This document shows positions 44,966 to 53,982 of a stretch of 64,000 nt of DNA, one piece after another. The DNA comes from Sphingomonas_L flavalba_A (GTDB lineage Bacteria; Pseudomonadota; Alphaproteobacteria; Sphingomonadales; Sphingomonadaceae), in assembly GCF_047553045.1 (NCBI RefSeq), contig NZ_CP180208.1:1612001-1676000 (forward strand). Direction: 5' to 3'. Made by a program: the position numbers and the translations under genes. Each line of letters starts with the position of its first letter. Positions within the stretch are counted from its first letter, which is position 1. The notes beneath the pieces are model-generated. The model ran no database searches. It worked only from the letters and a program-made list of their open reading frames with translations, and was not told where the DNA came from.

Positions 44966-46441
44966 TCAGCGCGAAGCGAGCTGTGCCCCCGTATTGCGCC
45001 GCGCCCATTGCAACGGCGCGTCGCCAGCGGTGGTGCGGACAAAGCATTTACCCCCCGCGGCGTGCAGTTTCTCGCACAGCGCGACGGCTTCGGCACGGGT
45101 TTCAAACCCACCGACCGACAGGCGGTGATAGGTCGAGCCGCTGACGAAGGTGGTGCTGGACGGCACGTATTCGCCAAGCTGGCTGAACCGACGGACGGCG
45201 CGGTCCCAGCCCGCCTCCAGCCGCGCGGCGCTGGAAAAGGCACCAAGCTGAACGACATAGCGGCCATTGGCGGAACGCGGCGCGTAGGCGGCACGCTGCA
45301 CCAGCGGGCGAGCAACCCGCGTCGCCACCTGCGCGGCGGCAATACGCTGCGGCGCATACAGCGCGGCGCGGCTCTGCGGCTGATAGGCGGCGTAGCTGGC
45401 GGGCAGCGCCTGAACCACCTCGGCGCGCGGCGCGAAGATGACACCGGCATAAGCGGCCAGCCGGGTGTCCGACACCACCGACGCGGCCGCCACGTCGGCG
45501 ACGGCCGGATCGGCAGCGGAAAGCGGCGCAGGAGCAGCCACCGCCGCGACCTCTGTCGGGGCGGGCCGTTCCGGCGCGGCCGGGGCCTGCGCCACCGCCA
45601 GCGCGGTATCGGCAACGGCGGAAGCCGCCGCGGTGACCGCGACGATCATCGGTGCCGGCTGGGCCTGCGCCAGCATCACCGGCGTTTTCGCGGGCAGCGG
45701 CGCGGGGGCCAGCGCCAGCATCGTCGGCTGGCCGCCATCGACCACCGGGTTGATGCCGAGCAGGCTCGCCACCTGATCGGACGCCGCCGTCGGCCGAACG
45801 AACTGCGACCACTGGATGATCCGCGCGTCGGCATCCGCCGGCGTCAGGTCATAAGCGGCCATGACGCGCGCTTCCTTCCAGCGCCCGGCCAGCGCGTAGG
45901 ACAGCGCCAGATTCTGGCGGGTCCGCGCATCGCCGGCGGCGGCGCGAACCGCCGATTCGAGCAGCGCGATCGCCCCCGGCACGTCACCGGCCAGCGCCAG
46001 CGCCAGCCCCTGATCGGACGGAGCAAGCAGCGCCGCGTGATCGGCGATCGTCCGCCGGGCAAGATCGGTCTTGCCAAGCGCGGTCTGGACGAGGGCGAGG
46101 TTGAGCGCCGCCCGGCCCTGCCCGCCATCCAGCGTCAACGCATCGGCAAAGGCGGTTTCCGCCGACAGCAACCGGCCGGCGGCAAGATAGCCCCGGCCAA
46201 GAAGGGTCCGCAGATCGGCATCCCGCGGGCTGGCGGAGACCGCCGCCTCGGCGAAGGCGATCGCCTTGTCCGCGTTCTTGGCGGCCAGTGCCTTTTCGGC
46301 GCGGGCGACGCTGCTCTTCACATCGATTCGGCTCGACGCCGTCGCGGCGGTACCGAGCTGGGCAGAGCCGGCGCCAACCGCCGCCACCCCCAGCACGAGG
46401 GAAGACAACGCAATCCGCATCGACATGCCCCTGTTGCTCAT
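44966..46441 (-). CDS. TPR and SPOR domain periplasmic protein
   Basis: A 491-residue exported protein. It has a signal peptide (about 8-34), TPR-like helical repeats (about 45-190), a long Ala/Pro-rich linker with low complexity (about 230-380) and a C-terminal SPOR domain (about 410-480, starting GRYVVQLGAFSS). SPOR domains bind denuded glycan at the division septum. The ATG at 46441 has AAGGAG eight bases upstream. It is the last gene of an operon with the RHH protein and ParA. A small hairpin follows its stop (44940-44959). Confidence 0.85.
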   Translation of the reverse strand: MSNRGMSMRIALSSLVLGVAAVGAGSAQLGTAATASSRIDVKSSVARAEKALAAKNADKAIAFAEAAVSASPRDADLRTLLGRGYLAAGRLLSAETAFADALTLDGGQGRAALNLALVQTALGKTDLARRTIADHAALLAPSDQGLALALAGDVPGAIALLESAVRAAAGDARTRQNLALSYALAGRWKEARVMAAYDLTPADADARIIQWSQFVRPTAASDQVASLLGINPVVDGGQPTMLALAPAPLPAKTPVMLAQAQPAPMIVAVTAAASAVADTALAVAQAPAAPERPAPTEVAAVAAPAPLSAADPAVADVAAASVVSDTRLAAYAGVIFAPRAEVVQALPASYAAYQPQSRAALYAPQRIAAAQVATRVARPLVQRAAYAPRSANGRYVVQLGAFSSAARLEAGWDRAVRRFSQLGEYVPSSTTFVSGSTYHRLSVGGFETRAEAVALCEKLHAAGGKCFVRTTAGDAPLQWARRNTGAQLASR

Positions 46442-46454
46442 TTTCGTCGCTCCT

Positions 46455-47009
46455 TCAGCTGACGCGGCGGGCCGGAACGCGGCCGGCCAGTTCGTCCAGC
46501 TCGGGTATGCTGTCGAGCAGCTGGTCGACCGCGTCGGTCACCAGTTGCTGGGCCGAACGGTTATGGACCGCGCAGGCCAGGCGCAGGCGCAAGTGGCGTT
46601 CCGCATCAAGCCGCAGGGTAAACGCCGCCTTCTTATGCGGGTTAACCCCCTTGCCCTTGATGCGGACGACCGCCGGGTCGGCGCCGTGGCTGATCGCCAT
46701 TTTCTTCTTCGGGCGACGCGGCATCGCCACCGGTTCCAGTGCGGCCGCCGTTTCCGGCGGTGATTCCGGCGTGCTGCGCGCGGCCAGTTCCTCGGCCAGT
46801 TCGGTGCGCTGGCGGACCACCTGCGGCACCGGCCCGGTCGCAACCGGCTCGGCCGATTCGAAGCCCATGTCGTTCCAGCCCAGATCCTCCGGGTTGCCGG
46901 TCATCGGACCGAAGCCGGCGAAGCCCTGCGGACGCATCGCCGGCCGGGCCTGCCCCTTGCGGGCCAGCAGCGAGGAGGACAGCGATGCGAAGGGTTTTGG
47001 TTCGCTCAC
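46455..47009 (-). CDS. Ribbon-helix-helix protein, ParA-associated
   Basis: A 184-residue protein. The C-terminal part (about 127-168) has the shape of a ribbon-helix-helix DNA-binding domain (AAFTLRLDAERHLRLRLAC then RSAQQLVTDAVDQLLDSI). The N terminus carries a conserved-looking SLLARKGQARPAMRPQ stretch (13-28) that could bind the ATPase, and the middle is Pro/Glu-rich and probably unstructured. The GTG start at 47009 follows AAGGGG. It lies 14 bases after the ParA gene and 13 bases before the TPR-SPOR gene. Inferred role: ParA partner and possible autoregulator. Confidence 0.75.
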   Translation of the reverse strand: MSEPKPFASLSSSLLARKGQARPAMRPQGFAGFGPMTGNPEDLGWNDMGFESAEPVATGPVPQVVRQRTELAEELAARSTPESPPETAAALEPVAMPRRPKKKMAISHGADPAVVRIKGKGVNPHKKAAFTLRLDAERHLRLRLACAVHNRSAQQLVTDAVDQLLDSIPELDELAGRVPARRVS

Positions 47010-47023
47010 GACCCCGCCCCCCT

Positions 47024-47740
47024 TCACTGCGCGACCACCCGGCGGCCGAAGCCGTTGACCGGGCGTGGCGCCATGCCGGCACTCAGCACGCCGGGCGCGC
47101 TGAACACGGTACGGCGGAAATTCTTTTCGAGCCGGTCGGACACATAGGTCCACAGATCGCGGACCTCGCCGGCAGAACGGCTTTTCGGGTCGACTTCCAT
47201 CACCGTGCGCCCATCGATCATCGACGCGGCGAAATCGGTGCGGTGGTGCAGCGTCACCGGCGCGACGGTGCCGTGCTGCGACAGGGCAACGGCGGCCTCG
47301 CTGGTGATCTTCGCCTTGGGCGTCGCGCCGTTGACCACGAAGATCAGCGGCTTGCCGGCGCGGTCGCACAGGTCGACGGTGGCGCCGACGGCGCGCAGGT
47401 CGTGCGGGCTGGGCCGGGTCGGCACGACGATCAGTTCGGCGACGGCGATGACGCTCTGGATCGCCATGGTGATCGCCGGCGGCGTATCGATGACCGCCAG
47501 CTTGAACCCCTGCTGGCGCAGCATTTCAAGATCGGCGGCAAGCCGGGCAACCGTGGTCTGGGCAAAGGCGGGATATTCGGCCTCGCGCTCGTTCCACCAG
47601 TCGGCAAGCGACCCCTGCGGATCGATGTCGATCAGCACGACCGGCCCGGCCCCAGCAAGCTGGGCCTGGACGGCAAGGTGGCCGGACAAGGTGGTTTTTC
47701 CCGATCCGCCCTTCTGCGAAGCCAAGGCCAATACGCGCAT
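47024..47740 (-). CDS. ParA family ATPase (orphan)
   Basis: A 238-residue ParA/MinD ATPase. The deviant Walker A is KGGSGKTT at residues 10-17 with the signature lysine K10; LIDIDPQGSLADWW and LAVIDTPP supply the switch regions. Such ATPases bind nucleoid DNA or membrane and position cargo. The usual ParB is absent; a ribbon-helix-helix protein follows instead. It is not MipZ-like in sequence. The ATG at 47740 has GGGGGA upstream. The 15-kb neighbourhood suggests a chromosomal role, not plasmid partition. Confidence 0.88.
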   Translation of the reverse strand: MRVLALASQKGGSGKTTLSGHLAVQAQLAGAGPVVLIDIDPQGSLADWWNEREAEYPAFAQTTVARLAADLEMLRQQGFKLAVIDTPPAITMAIQSVIAVAELIVVPTRPSPHDLRAVGATVDLCDRAGKPLIFVVNGATPKAKITSEAAVALSQHGTVAPVTLHHRTDFAASMIDGRTVMEVDPKSRSAGEVRDLWTYVSDRLEKNFRRTVFSAPGVLSAGMAPRPVNGFGRRVVAQ

Positions 47741-47919
47741 CTTTCCCCCTTCGGGTGACAATCCCTCCCCATCGGAATCGCATCGGGACGCTAAAATCCG
47801 GTTAATTGCCGCCGGCGACGTCACGGCGGCGCACCCGCTTTTCCGCCAAATTAGCGGAGGCGCGGCCGGGAAAGCCGCGCTATGGTCGCGAAACACGGTT
47901 TTCTGGGGGACATGACGGG
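47741..47919. promoter_or_regulatory. Divergent promoter region of parA and the Sel1-SPOR gene
   Basis: This 179-base region separates the divergent ParA operon and the Sel1-SPOR gene. It contains a 5-base inverted repeat TCCGC-CAAATTA-GCGGA at 47842-47858. Ribbon-helix-helix proteins often bind such symmetric sites, so autoregulation is possible. No clear -35/-10 pair could be fixed. Confidence 0.35.
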
Positions 47920-48963
47920 ATGGGTTCCAAGCGCCAGTTGTTCGCCGCCTTGCTGTTCGGCACCGTTGCGGCGGCACCGGCCATGGCCGACGTCAAGGCG
48001 GGGGTGGATGCCTGGGAACGCGGCGATTATCCCCGCGCCGTCGCGGAATGGCGCCCGGCGGCGACGGCCGGCGACCCGGACGCGCAGTTCAACCTCGCCC
48101 AGGCGTACAAGCTGGGCCGCGGCGTCGCGATGGACCTGAACGCGGCGGAGGGCTGGTACCGCAAGGCGGCGGCACAGGGCCACGCCCAGTCCGAGGACAA
48201 TCTGGGGCTGGTGCTGTTCCAGAACGGCAAGCGCGAGGAAGCGATGCCGTGGGTCCGCAAATCGGCCGAACGCGGGGAGCCGCGCGCGCAATATGTTCTC
48301 GGCACCGCGCTGTTCAACGGCGACCTTGCCGAAAAGGACTGGGTCCGCGCCTATGCGTTGATGAGTCGGTCCTCCGCGCAGGGCATCAGCCAAGCGACGA
48401 CCAGCCTGGCGCAGATGGACCGGTATATTCCAGGCGACCAGCGCGAGCGCGGCACCGCCCTCGCCCGCGACCTGGAAGCGCGGCAGCACCGCCCCGCCCC
48501 ACCGGCGGCGCATGCCGCCGCCGACCCGGCCGGGCGCCGCCCGATCCCGATGGCGGCGCCGATCCGCCCGGTCCAGCCGAAGGTGGCGCAAACCGATATT
48601 CCGCCGTCGCGCCCCGGCGCCGGATATCCGCCACCAGCCCCAGCTCCGACCACGCCACCGCCGCCGGTCCGCGCGCCGGCCCCAACACCGGTGCCCACGC
48701 CCCCCGCTGCCCGCCCACCGGCGCCAGCGGCTGCCGGCGGCTGGCGGGTGCAGCTCGGCGCGTTCGGCAACGCCCAGCGCGCGACCGCGCTGTGGCAACG
48801 CGTGTCACGGCTCGACGGCTTTCAGGCGTTGCAGTCGTTCATGATCCCGGCCGGGGCGGTCACCCGGTTGCAGGCCGGTCCGGTTGACGGCAAGGCGGCG
48901 GCCGATCGGCTGTGCGCCACCGCCACCGCCGCCGGCCACGCCTGCTTCCCCGTTCGGCCCTGA
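47920..48963 (+). CDS. Sel1-repeat and SPOR domain protein
   Basis: A 347-residue exported protein with a signal peptide (about 5-23), Sel1-like repeats (about 30-170: AEWRPAATAGDPDAQFNLAQAYKLGRGV), a Pro-rich linker (about 205-265) and a C-terminal SPOR domain (about 268-345: WRVQLGAFGNAQRA). The layout mirrors the TPR-SPOR protein on the other side of the parA genes. The ATG at 47920 follows GGGGGA. It is probably a septal peptidoglycan-binding factor. Confidence 0.87.
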   Translation: MGSKRQLFAALLFGTVAAAPAMADVKAGVDAWERGDYPRAVAEWRPAATAGDPDAQFNLAQAYKLGRGVAMDLNAAEGWYRKAAAQGHAQSEDNLGLVLFQNGKREEAMPWVRKSAERGEPRAQYVLGTALFNGDLAEKDWVRAYALMSRSSAQGISQATTSLAQMDRYIPGDQRERGTALARDLEARQHRPAPPAAHAAADPAGRRPIPMAAPIRPVQPKVAQTDIPPSRPGAGYPPPAPAPTTPPPPVRAPAPTPVPTPPAARPPAPAAAGGWRVQLGAFGNAQRATALWQRVSRLDGFQALQSFMIPAGAVTRLQAGPVDGKAAADRLCATATAAGHACFPVRP

Positions 48964-49014
48964 CCGCCTGCGCACCCGCTATTTCAGGCCGCGCAGGGGG
49001 TTTTAAACTATAGG

Positions 49015-49028
49015 GGCACGCGCGTGCC
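49015..49028. repeat. 14-base perfect palindrome between convergent genes
   Basis: GGCACGCGCGTGCC reads the same on both strands and lies four bases before the secA stop. It is preceded by CCTGCGC/GCGCAGG arms and a TTTT run (48967-49004) that could end the Sel1-SPOR transcript. The exact terminator is uncertain. Confidence 0.35.
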
Positions 49029-49031
49029 GGC

Positions 49032-51764
49032 CTACAGCGCGCCGTGGCAGTGCTTGTATTTCTTGCCCGAACCGCACGGGCACGGGGCGTTGCGGCTGAC
49101 CTTGCCGTCCCAGTCGGCCGGGTCGTCGCCCAGCTCTTCATCGCCGCCCATCCGCACCACCGGCAACGGTGGCAGCCGGGTGGTGACGAAGCCGGAGCCG
49201 GCGTCGATGTCGTTGGTGTCGTCCTCGCCGGTCAGCGGGTCGATATGCGACGTGATGAAGTCCGGCATCTGCGGCAGCGGCGGCGGTTCCGCCATGAACT
49301 GCGCATGGGCGAGCACGCGGGTGACGTCCTCGCGGATCGCGTCGAGCATCCGCTCGAACAGCGCAAACGCTTCCTTCTTATACTCGTTGATCGGCGTTTT
49401 CTGCGCGTAGGCGCGCAGGTGCACGACCTGACGCAGCGCGTCGAGCGTCGACAGATGGTCCTTCCAATGGTGGTCGAGCGACTGGAGCAACACGCTCTTT
49501 TCCACCTGGATCCAGCTTTCCTCGCCCAGCAGCGTCTGCTTGCCGTCAATCAGCGTATCGGCGGCGGCGCCGATATGTTCCTGCAGAATGTCGGGCGACA
49601 CCTCTTCGGCCTGCACCCATTCCTCGATCGGCACGTCGACGCCGAGGACGTCGTGGACCCGCGTCTTCAGCGCGGCGATATCCCACTGTTCCGGGTAGGA
49701 ATGCGGCGGGCAGGCGGCGGCGACCAGCGCGTTCACCGTCTCCGCCCGCATTTCGCCGACGATCTCGCCAAGCCCGTCCGCGTCCATGATGTCGGACCGC
49801 TGCTCGTAAATGACGCGGCGCTGGTCGTTCATCACGTCATCATATTCGACGACCTGTTTGCGAATGTCGTAGTTGCGGGTTTCGACCTTGCGCTGGGCGG
49901 TCTCGATCGCCTTGGACAGCCATTTCGAGCCGATCGCCTCGCCATCCGCCAGATTCTTGTTCATCATCCGCGCGAACAGCGTGTCGGAGCCGAACACGCG
50001 CAGCAGGTCATCCTCCAGCGACAGGTAGAAACGGCTGAGGCCGGGGTCGCCCTGCCGGCCGGAACGGCCGCGCAGCTGGTTGTCGATACGGCGGCTCTCA
50101 TGCCGCTCGGTGCCGAGCACGAACAAACCGCCGACCGCCTTCACCTGTTCCTTCTCGGCCTCGATCTCCGCCTTGATCCGTTCGATCCCGGCGGTGCGTT
50201 CCGGCCCTTCCGGCATATCGGCCAGTTCCTGTTCGACGCGGAACTCGATATTGCCGCCGAGCTGGATATCGGTGCCGCGCCCGGCCATGTTGGTGGCGAT
50301 GGTGACCGCGCCCAGCCGGCCGGCCTGCGCCACCAGTTGCGCCTCCATCTCGTGATGGCGGGCGTTCAGCACCTCGTGCTTGACGTTCAGCTTGTGCAGG
50401 AATTCGGACAGAAGTTCCGATTTCTCGATCGACACCGTGCCGACCAGAACCGGCTGGCCGCGCGATGAATGTTCCTGGATCGATTTGGCGATGGCGGCGA
50501 ACTTGTCCTGGGTATTCTTGTAGAATTCGTCTTCCTCATCGACCCGCTGCACCGGCAGGTTGGTCGGGATGGTGACGACGTTCATCTTGTAGATGTCGAA
50601 GAATTCAGCCGCCTCGGTCGCCGCGGTGCCGGTCATGCCGGACAGTTTCGGATACATGCGGAAATAATTCTGGAAGGTGATCGAGGCGAGGGTCTGGTTC
50701 TCCGGCTCGATATTGACGCCTTCCTTGGCCTCCACCGCCTGGTGCAGGCCGTCGGACCAGCGCCGCCCGTCCATCATCCGCCCGGTGAACTCGTCGATGA
50801 TGACGACCTTGCCGTCCTTGACGATATAGTCGGTGTCGCGCTTGAACATCGCGTTGGCGCGCAGCGACTGGTTCACATGGTGAACCACCTGGGTATTCTC
50901 GAAATCGTAGAGGTTGGCGCCTTCCAGCAGGCCCGCCGCCTCCAGCATCCGCTCGATCTTCTCCGTGCCATCCTCGGTCAGCACGATCGTCTTCATCTTC
51001 TCGTCGAGCTCGTAATCCTCCGGGACCACCTGCTTCACCAGCGCGTCGACCTGCATGTACAGTTCCGACTTGTCGTCGGTCGGGCCGGAAATAATCAGCG
51101 GGGTCCGCGCTTCGTCGATCAGGATCGAATCGACCTCGTCGACGATCGCGTAGGCGAACGGGCGCTGCACCATCTGCGCGCGCTCATATTTCATGTTGTC
51201 GCGCAGATAGTCGAAGCCGAATTCATTGTTGGTGCCGTAGGTGATGTCGCTGCCATAGGCATCGCGCCGCTGCTGGTCGGTCAGGTTCGGGACGATCACG
51301 CCGGTGGTCAGGCCCAGAAAGCCGTAGACCTGCGCCATCCATTCCGCGTCGCGGCGGGCGAGATAGTCGTTGACGGTGACGACGTGGACGCCGGTGCCCG
51401 GCAACGCGTTCAGATAGGTTGCCAGCGTCGCGACCAGCGTCTTGCCTTCACCGGTCCGCATCTCGGCAATCTCGCCGCGGTGGAGGACGATGCCGCCGAT
51501 CATCTGCACGTCGTAGTGGCGTTGGCCAAGGATACGCCACGCCGCCTCGCGCACCGTGGCGAACGCTTCCGGCAACAGGTTGTCGAGCGGTTCGCCATTG
51601 GCCAACCGTTCGCGGAACAGCGCGGTCTGGTTGGCAAGCCCCGCGTCGTCGAGCGCCTGGATCGACGGCTCCAGCGCATTGATCCTGGTCACAATGCCGC
51701 GAAGCGATTTGACGTAACGGTCGTTGGACGACCCGAACAGAGCCTTGGCAATACCGCCGAACAT
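49032..51764 (-). CDS. secA: Preprotein translocase ATPase SecA
   Basis: A 910-residue SecA motor that drives preproteins through SecYEG. Both nucleotide-binding folds are present, with MRTGEGKTLVA (Walker A, about 105) and the DEVDSILIDEA block (about 212), and the preprotein-crosslinking region between them. GRGTDIQLGGN and RSGRQGDPG follow. The C terminus is a SEC-C zinc motif CPCGSGKKYKHC, which binds SecB. SecB is encoded at 32.9 kb. It is preceded by its own upstream region of about 100 bases containing a neighbour's terminator. Confidence 0.98.
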   Translation of the reverse strand: MFGGIAKALFGSSNDRYVKSLRGIVTRINALEPSIQALDDAGLANQTALFRERLANGEPLDNLLPEAFATVREAAWRILGQRHYDVQMIGGIVLHRGEIAEMRTGEGKTLVATLATYLNALPGTGVHVVTVNDYLARRDAEWMAQVYGFLGLTTGVIVPNLTDQQRRDAYGSDITYGTNNEFGFDYLRDNMKYERAQMVQRPFAYAIVDEVDSILIDEARTPLIISGPTDDKSELYMQVDALVKQVVPEDYELDEKMKTIVLTEDGTEKIERMLEAAGLLEGANLYDFENTQVVHHVNQSLRANAMFKRDTDYIVKDGKVVIIDEFTGRMMDGRRWSDGLHQAVEAKEGVNIEPENQTLASITFQNYFRMYPKLSGMTGTAATEAAEFFDIYKMNVVTIPTNLPVQRVDEEDEFYKNTQDKFAAIAKSIQEHSSRGQPVLVGTVSIEKSELLSEFLHKLNVKHEVLNARHHEMEAQLVAQAGRLGAVTIATNMAGRGTDIQLGGNIEFRVEQELADMPEGPERTAGIERIKAEIEAEKEQVKAVGGLFVLGTERHESRRIDNQLRGRSGRQGDPGLSRFYLSLEDDLLRVFGSDTLFARMMNKNLADGEAIGSKWLSKAIETAQRKVETRNYDIRKQVVEYDDVMNDQRRVIYEQRSDIMDADGLGEIVGEMRAETVNALVAAACPPHSYPEQWDIAALKTRVHDVLGVDVPIEEWVQAEEVSPDILQEHIGAAADTLIDGKQTLLGEESWIQVEKSVLLQSLDHHWKDHLSTLDALRQVVHLRAYAQKTPINEYKKEAFALFERMLDAIREDVTRVLAHAQFMAEPPPLPQMPDFITSHIDPLTGEDDTNDIDAGSGFVTTRLPPLPVVRMGGDEELGDDPADWDGKVSRNAPCPCGSGKKYKHCHGAL

Positions 51765-51831
51765 GGGAATTCCTGTCTATTTGCTGGAAAGGCGCCGGCG
51801 CCGGCATGGCGCGTCGCCCGGAAATCTGCGG

Positions 51832-51854
51832 AAAAAAGCCGGCGCCGGGCCGGC
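51832..51854 (-). terminator. Intrinsic terminator of the small gene at 51868
   Basis: On the minus strand GCCGGC (51849-51854), a five-base loop and GCCGGC (51838-51843) form a six-base stem directly followed by TTTTTT (51832-51837). It lies 14 bases after the stop of the small gene and just before secA. It is one of the clearest rho-independent terminators in the window. Confidence 0.8.
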
Positions 51855-51867
51855 CGGGATGCGGCGG

Positions 51868-52158
51868 CTAGACCTGCCGGCGCTCGCCGATCAGCCGCGA
51901 ATTGCGCAGCGACGGGGTCAGGGCCGGCAACGCCGCCACCGGCGCGCGCAGCGCACCCAGCCGGAAAACCGGCGTGAACGCCACGTCGGGGCGCAAGGCG
52001 ACGGCGGCAACGGCGGCGGCATCGGCCAGCGCGGCGGCCGGCGAACCCGCCGCGCTCCGTTCCACGCGCACGGTATCCGCCGGGTGCTCGCCGGAGACGA
52101 CCCCGGTCAGACCCGCCAGCAGCGCGGAAATGAAAAGCAGCAGTTCCAAACGATCCAT
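51868..52158 (-). CDS. Small hypothetical exported or membrane protein
   Basis: A 96-residue protein with a hydrophobic N-terminal helix (about 5-22, LELLLFISALLAGLTGVVSG), an Ala-rich middle and a basic tail (SLRNSRLIGERRQV). I do not recognise the family. Support for expression: a clear terminator follows its stop, and the frame is free of stops with typical codon use. The ATG at 52158 is preceded by an irregular leader. It lies between secA and the divergent argJ. Function unknown. Confidence 0.55.
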   Translation of the reverse strand: MDRLELLLFISALLAGLTGVVSGEHPADTVRVERSAAGSPAAALADAAAVAAVALRPDVAFTPVFRLGALRAPVAALPALTPSLRNSRLIGERRQV

Positions 52159-52277
52159 CCTGCCAATGTCGCGCGCCCGACATAGGTGCTGACGGCGCAT
52201 TCGTCTAATCAAAAGGCACGCCGGCAGGCGCGCTGCCGGCATTGATCCTGCCGACAGGGCTTTTATAGCGGCCGACC

Positions 52278-53510
52278 ATGAACGAACCGATAGTGTCGCC
52301 GCTGGCCCCCGCCGCCTTCCCCGCCCTGCCCCCCGTCGCCGGCGCGACGGCGCGCGTCGCCCGCGCCCGTTACAAGGCGTGGGACCGCTGCGATCTGACC
52401 TTCATCACCCTAGACCCCGGCACCGCCGTTGCCGGCGTGCTGACCCAAAGCCGCTGCCCGTCGCCGGAGGTGGAATGGTGCCGCGCCGCCCTGCCGCAGG
52501 GCCGTGCGCGGGCGCTGGTCGTCAACGCCGGCAATTCCAACGCCTTCACCGGCCATCGCGGTCGCGCGGCGGTGGAAGCGATCGCGGCGCGCGCCGCCGC
52601 CCATCTCGGCTGCCGGGCGGACGAGGTATTCGTCGCCTCGACCGGGGTGATCGGCGTACCGCTGCCGATCGACAAGGCGGAGGCCGGGCTGGACGCCGCC
52701 TTCGCCGCGCCGCCATGCGGCTGGGAAGACGCCGCCGCGACGATCATGACCACCGACACCTTCACCAAGGGCGCGGTGGCGACGGCGCTGGTCGGCGGGC
52801 AGACGGTGACGATCGCCGGCATAGTCAAGGGATCGGGGATGATCGCGCCGGACATGGCGACGATGCTCGGCTTCATCTTCACCGACGCGGCGGTCGCGCC
52901 CGGCTTTCTCCAGCAGATGCTGACCGACGCCAACACCCGCAGCTTTTCGTGCATCACCGTCGATGGCGACACGTCGACGTCGGACACGGTTCTTGCCTTC
53001 GCCACCGGCAAGGCGGGCAACCCGACGCTCACCGCCGCCAGCGACCCCGGCGCCGACGCATTTCAGGCGGCGCTGTCGCAGGTCTGCCTGGAGCTGGCGC
53101 AGCTTGTCGTCCGCGACGGCGAAGGCGCGTCGAAATTCATCGAGGTGGCGGTGACCGGCGCCGAAACCGACGTCAGCGCTCACCGCATCGCCCTGTCGAT
53201 CGCCAATTCGCCGCTGGTCAAGACCGCGGTCGCCGGCGAGGATGCCAATTGGGGCCGGGTGGTGATGGCGGTTGGCAAGGCCGGCGAGCCGGCGGAGCGC
53301 GACCGGCTGGCGATCCGCTTCGGCGCCACGCAGGTCGCGCGCGGCGGGCTGGCGATCGAGGGTTATGACGAAGCGCCGGTCGCCGCCCATCTGAAGGGCA
53401 AGGAGATCGAGATCGGCGTCGATCTGGGGCTGGGCGAAGGTCGCGCGACCGTGTGGACCTGCGACCTGACCCACGGCTACATCGCGATCAACGCCGATTA
53501 CCGGAGCTGA
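52278..53510 (+). CDS. argJ: Bifunctional ornithine acetyltransferase/N-acetylglutamate synthase ArgJ
   Basis: A 410-residue enzyme of the cyclic arginine pathway: it moves the acetyl group from acetylornithine to glutamate and can make acetylglutamate. The precursor cleaves itself between A194 and T195 in KGSGMIAPDMATML, T195 becoming the nucleophile. ANSPLVKTAVAGEDANWGR and the end THGYIAINADYRS are diagnostic. It stands alone between the small gene and trxA; the 91 bases after its stop are AT-rich with a weak hairpin at 53552-53567. Confidence 0.96.
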   Translation: MNEPIVSPLAPAAFPALPPVAGATARVARARYKAWDRCDLTFITLDPGTAVAGVLTQSRCPSPEVEWCRAALPQGRARALVVNAGNSNAFTGHRGRAAVEAIAARAAAHLGCRADEVFVASTGVIGVPLPIDKAEAGLDAAFAAPPCGWEDAAATIMTTDTFTKGAVATALVGGQTVTIAGIVKGSGMIAPDMATMLGFIFTDAAVAPGFLQQMLTDANTRSFSCITVDGDTSTSDTVLAFATGKAGNPTLTAASDPGADAFQAALSQVCLELAQLVVRDGEGASKFIEVAVTGAETDVSAHRIALSIANSPLVKTAVAGEDANWGRVVMAVGKAGEPAERDRLAIRFGATQVARGGLAIEGYDEAPVAAHLKGKEIEIGVDLGLGEGRATVWTCDLTHGYIAINADYRS

Positions 53511-53601
53511 TCGCGATTTCATAAATTACACCAACAAATGCCGGTAACGTCCTGTTTTATATAACAGCAGCGCCGACATTCGTTAGCACGCTGTCGATGA
53601 A

Positions 53602-53925
53602 TTAAGCCAGTTCGCTTTCAAGCCAGCCCTTTAGCTGGCTCTTCGGCGCCGCGCCGACCTTGGTCGCCGCCGGGGTGCCGTTCTTGAACAGGATCATCGT
53701 CGGAATGCCGCGCACGCCGTATTTCGCCGGGGCGTCGGGATTGTCGTCGATGTTGATCTTGGCGATCGTCACCTTGCCGCCCAGTTCATCCGAAATCTCT
53801 TCGAGCGACGGGCCGATCATCCGGCACGGCGCGCACCATTCCGCCCAGAAATCGACAAGAACCGGGCCTTCCGCCGCAATCACATCATCGTGAAAGCTGC
53901 TGTCGGTGATCGCCTTGGTGGCCAT
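53602..53925 (-). CDS. trxA: Thioredoxin
   Basis: A 107-residue thioredoxin with the active site WCAPC (C31, C34) and the cis-proline in GIPTMILF. Length and order match Trx1. The ATG at 53925 follows GGAG by nine bases. It is downstream of addA on the same strand with a 57-base gap and is commonly linked to addAB in alphaproteobacteria. It reduces protein disulfides in the cytoplasm. Confidence 0.97.
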   Translation of the reverse strand: MATKAITDSSFHDDVIAAEGPVLVDFWAEWCAPCRMIGPSLEEISDELGGKVTIAKINIDDNPDAPAKYGVRGIPTMILFKNGTPAATKVGAAPKSQLKGWLESELA

Positions 53926-53982
53926 ATGCTCGCACTCCAATCAGGGGTTCGCCGGCAGAAATAGGGATGCACCGCCCGATGC

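Noticed and set aside
49015..49028. Palindrome GGCACGCGCGTGCC as a regulatory operator
   Set aside because: It lies between convergent gene ends with no promoter next to it, so a transcript-end role is more likely than an operator.
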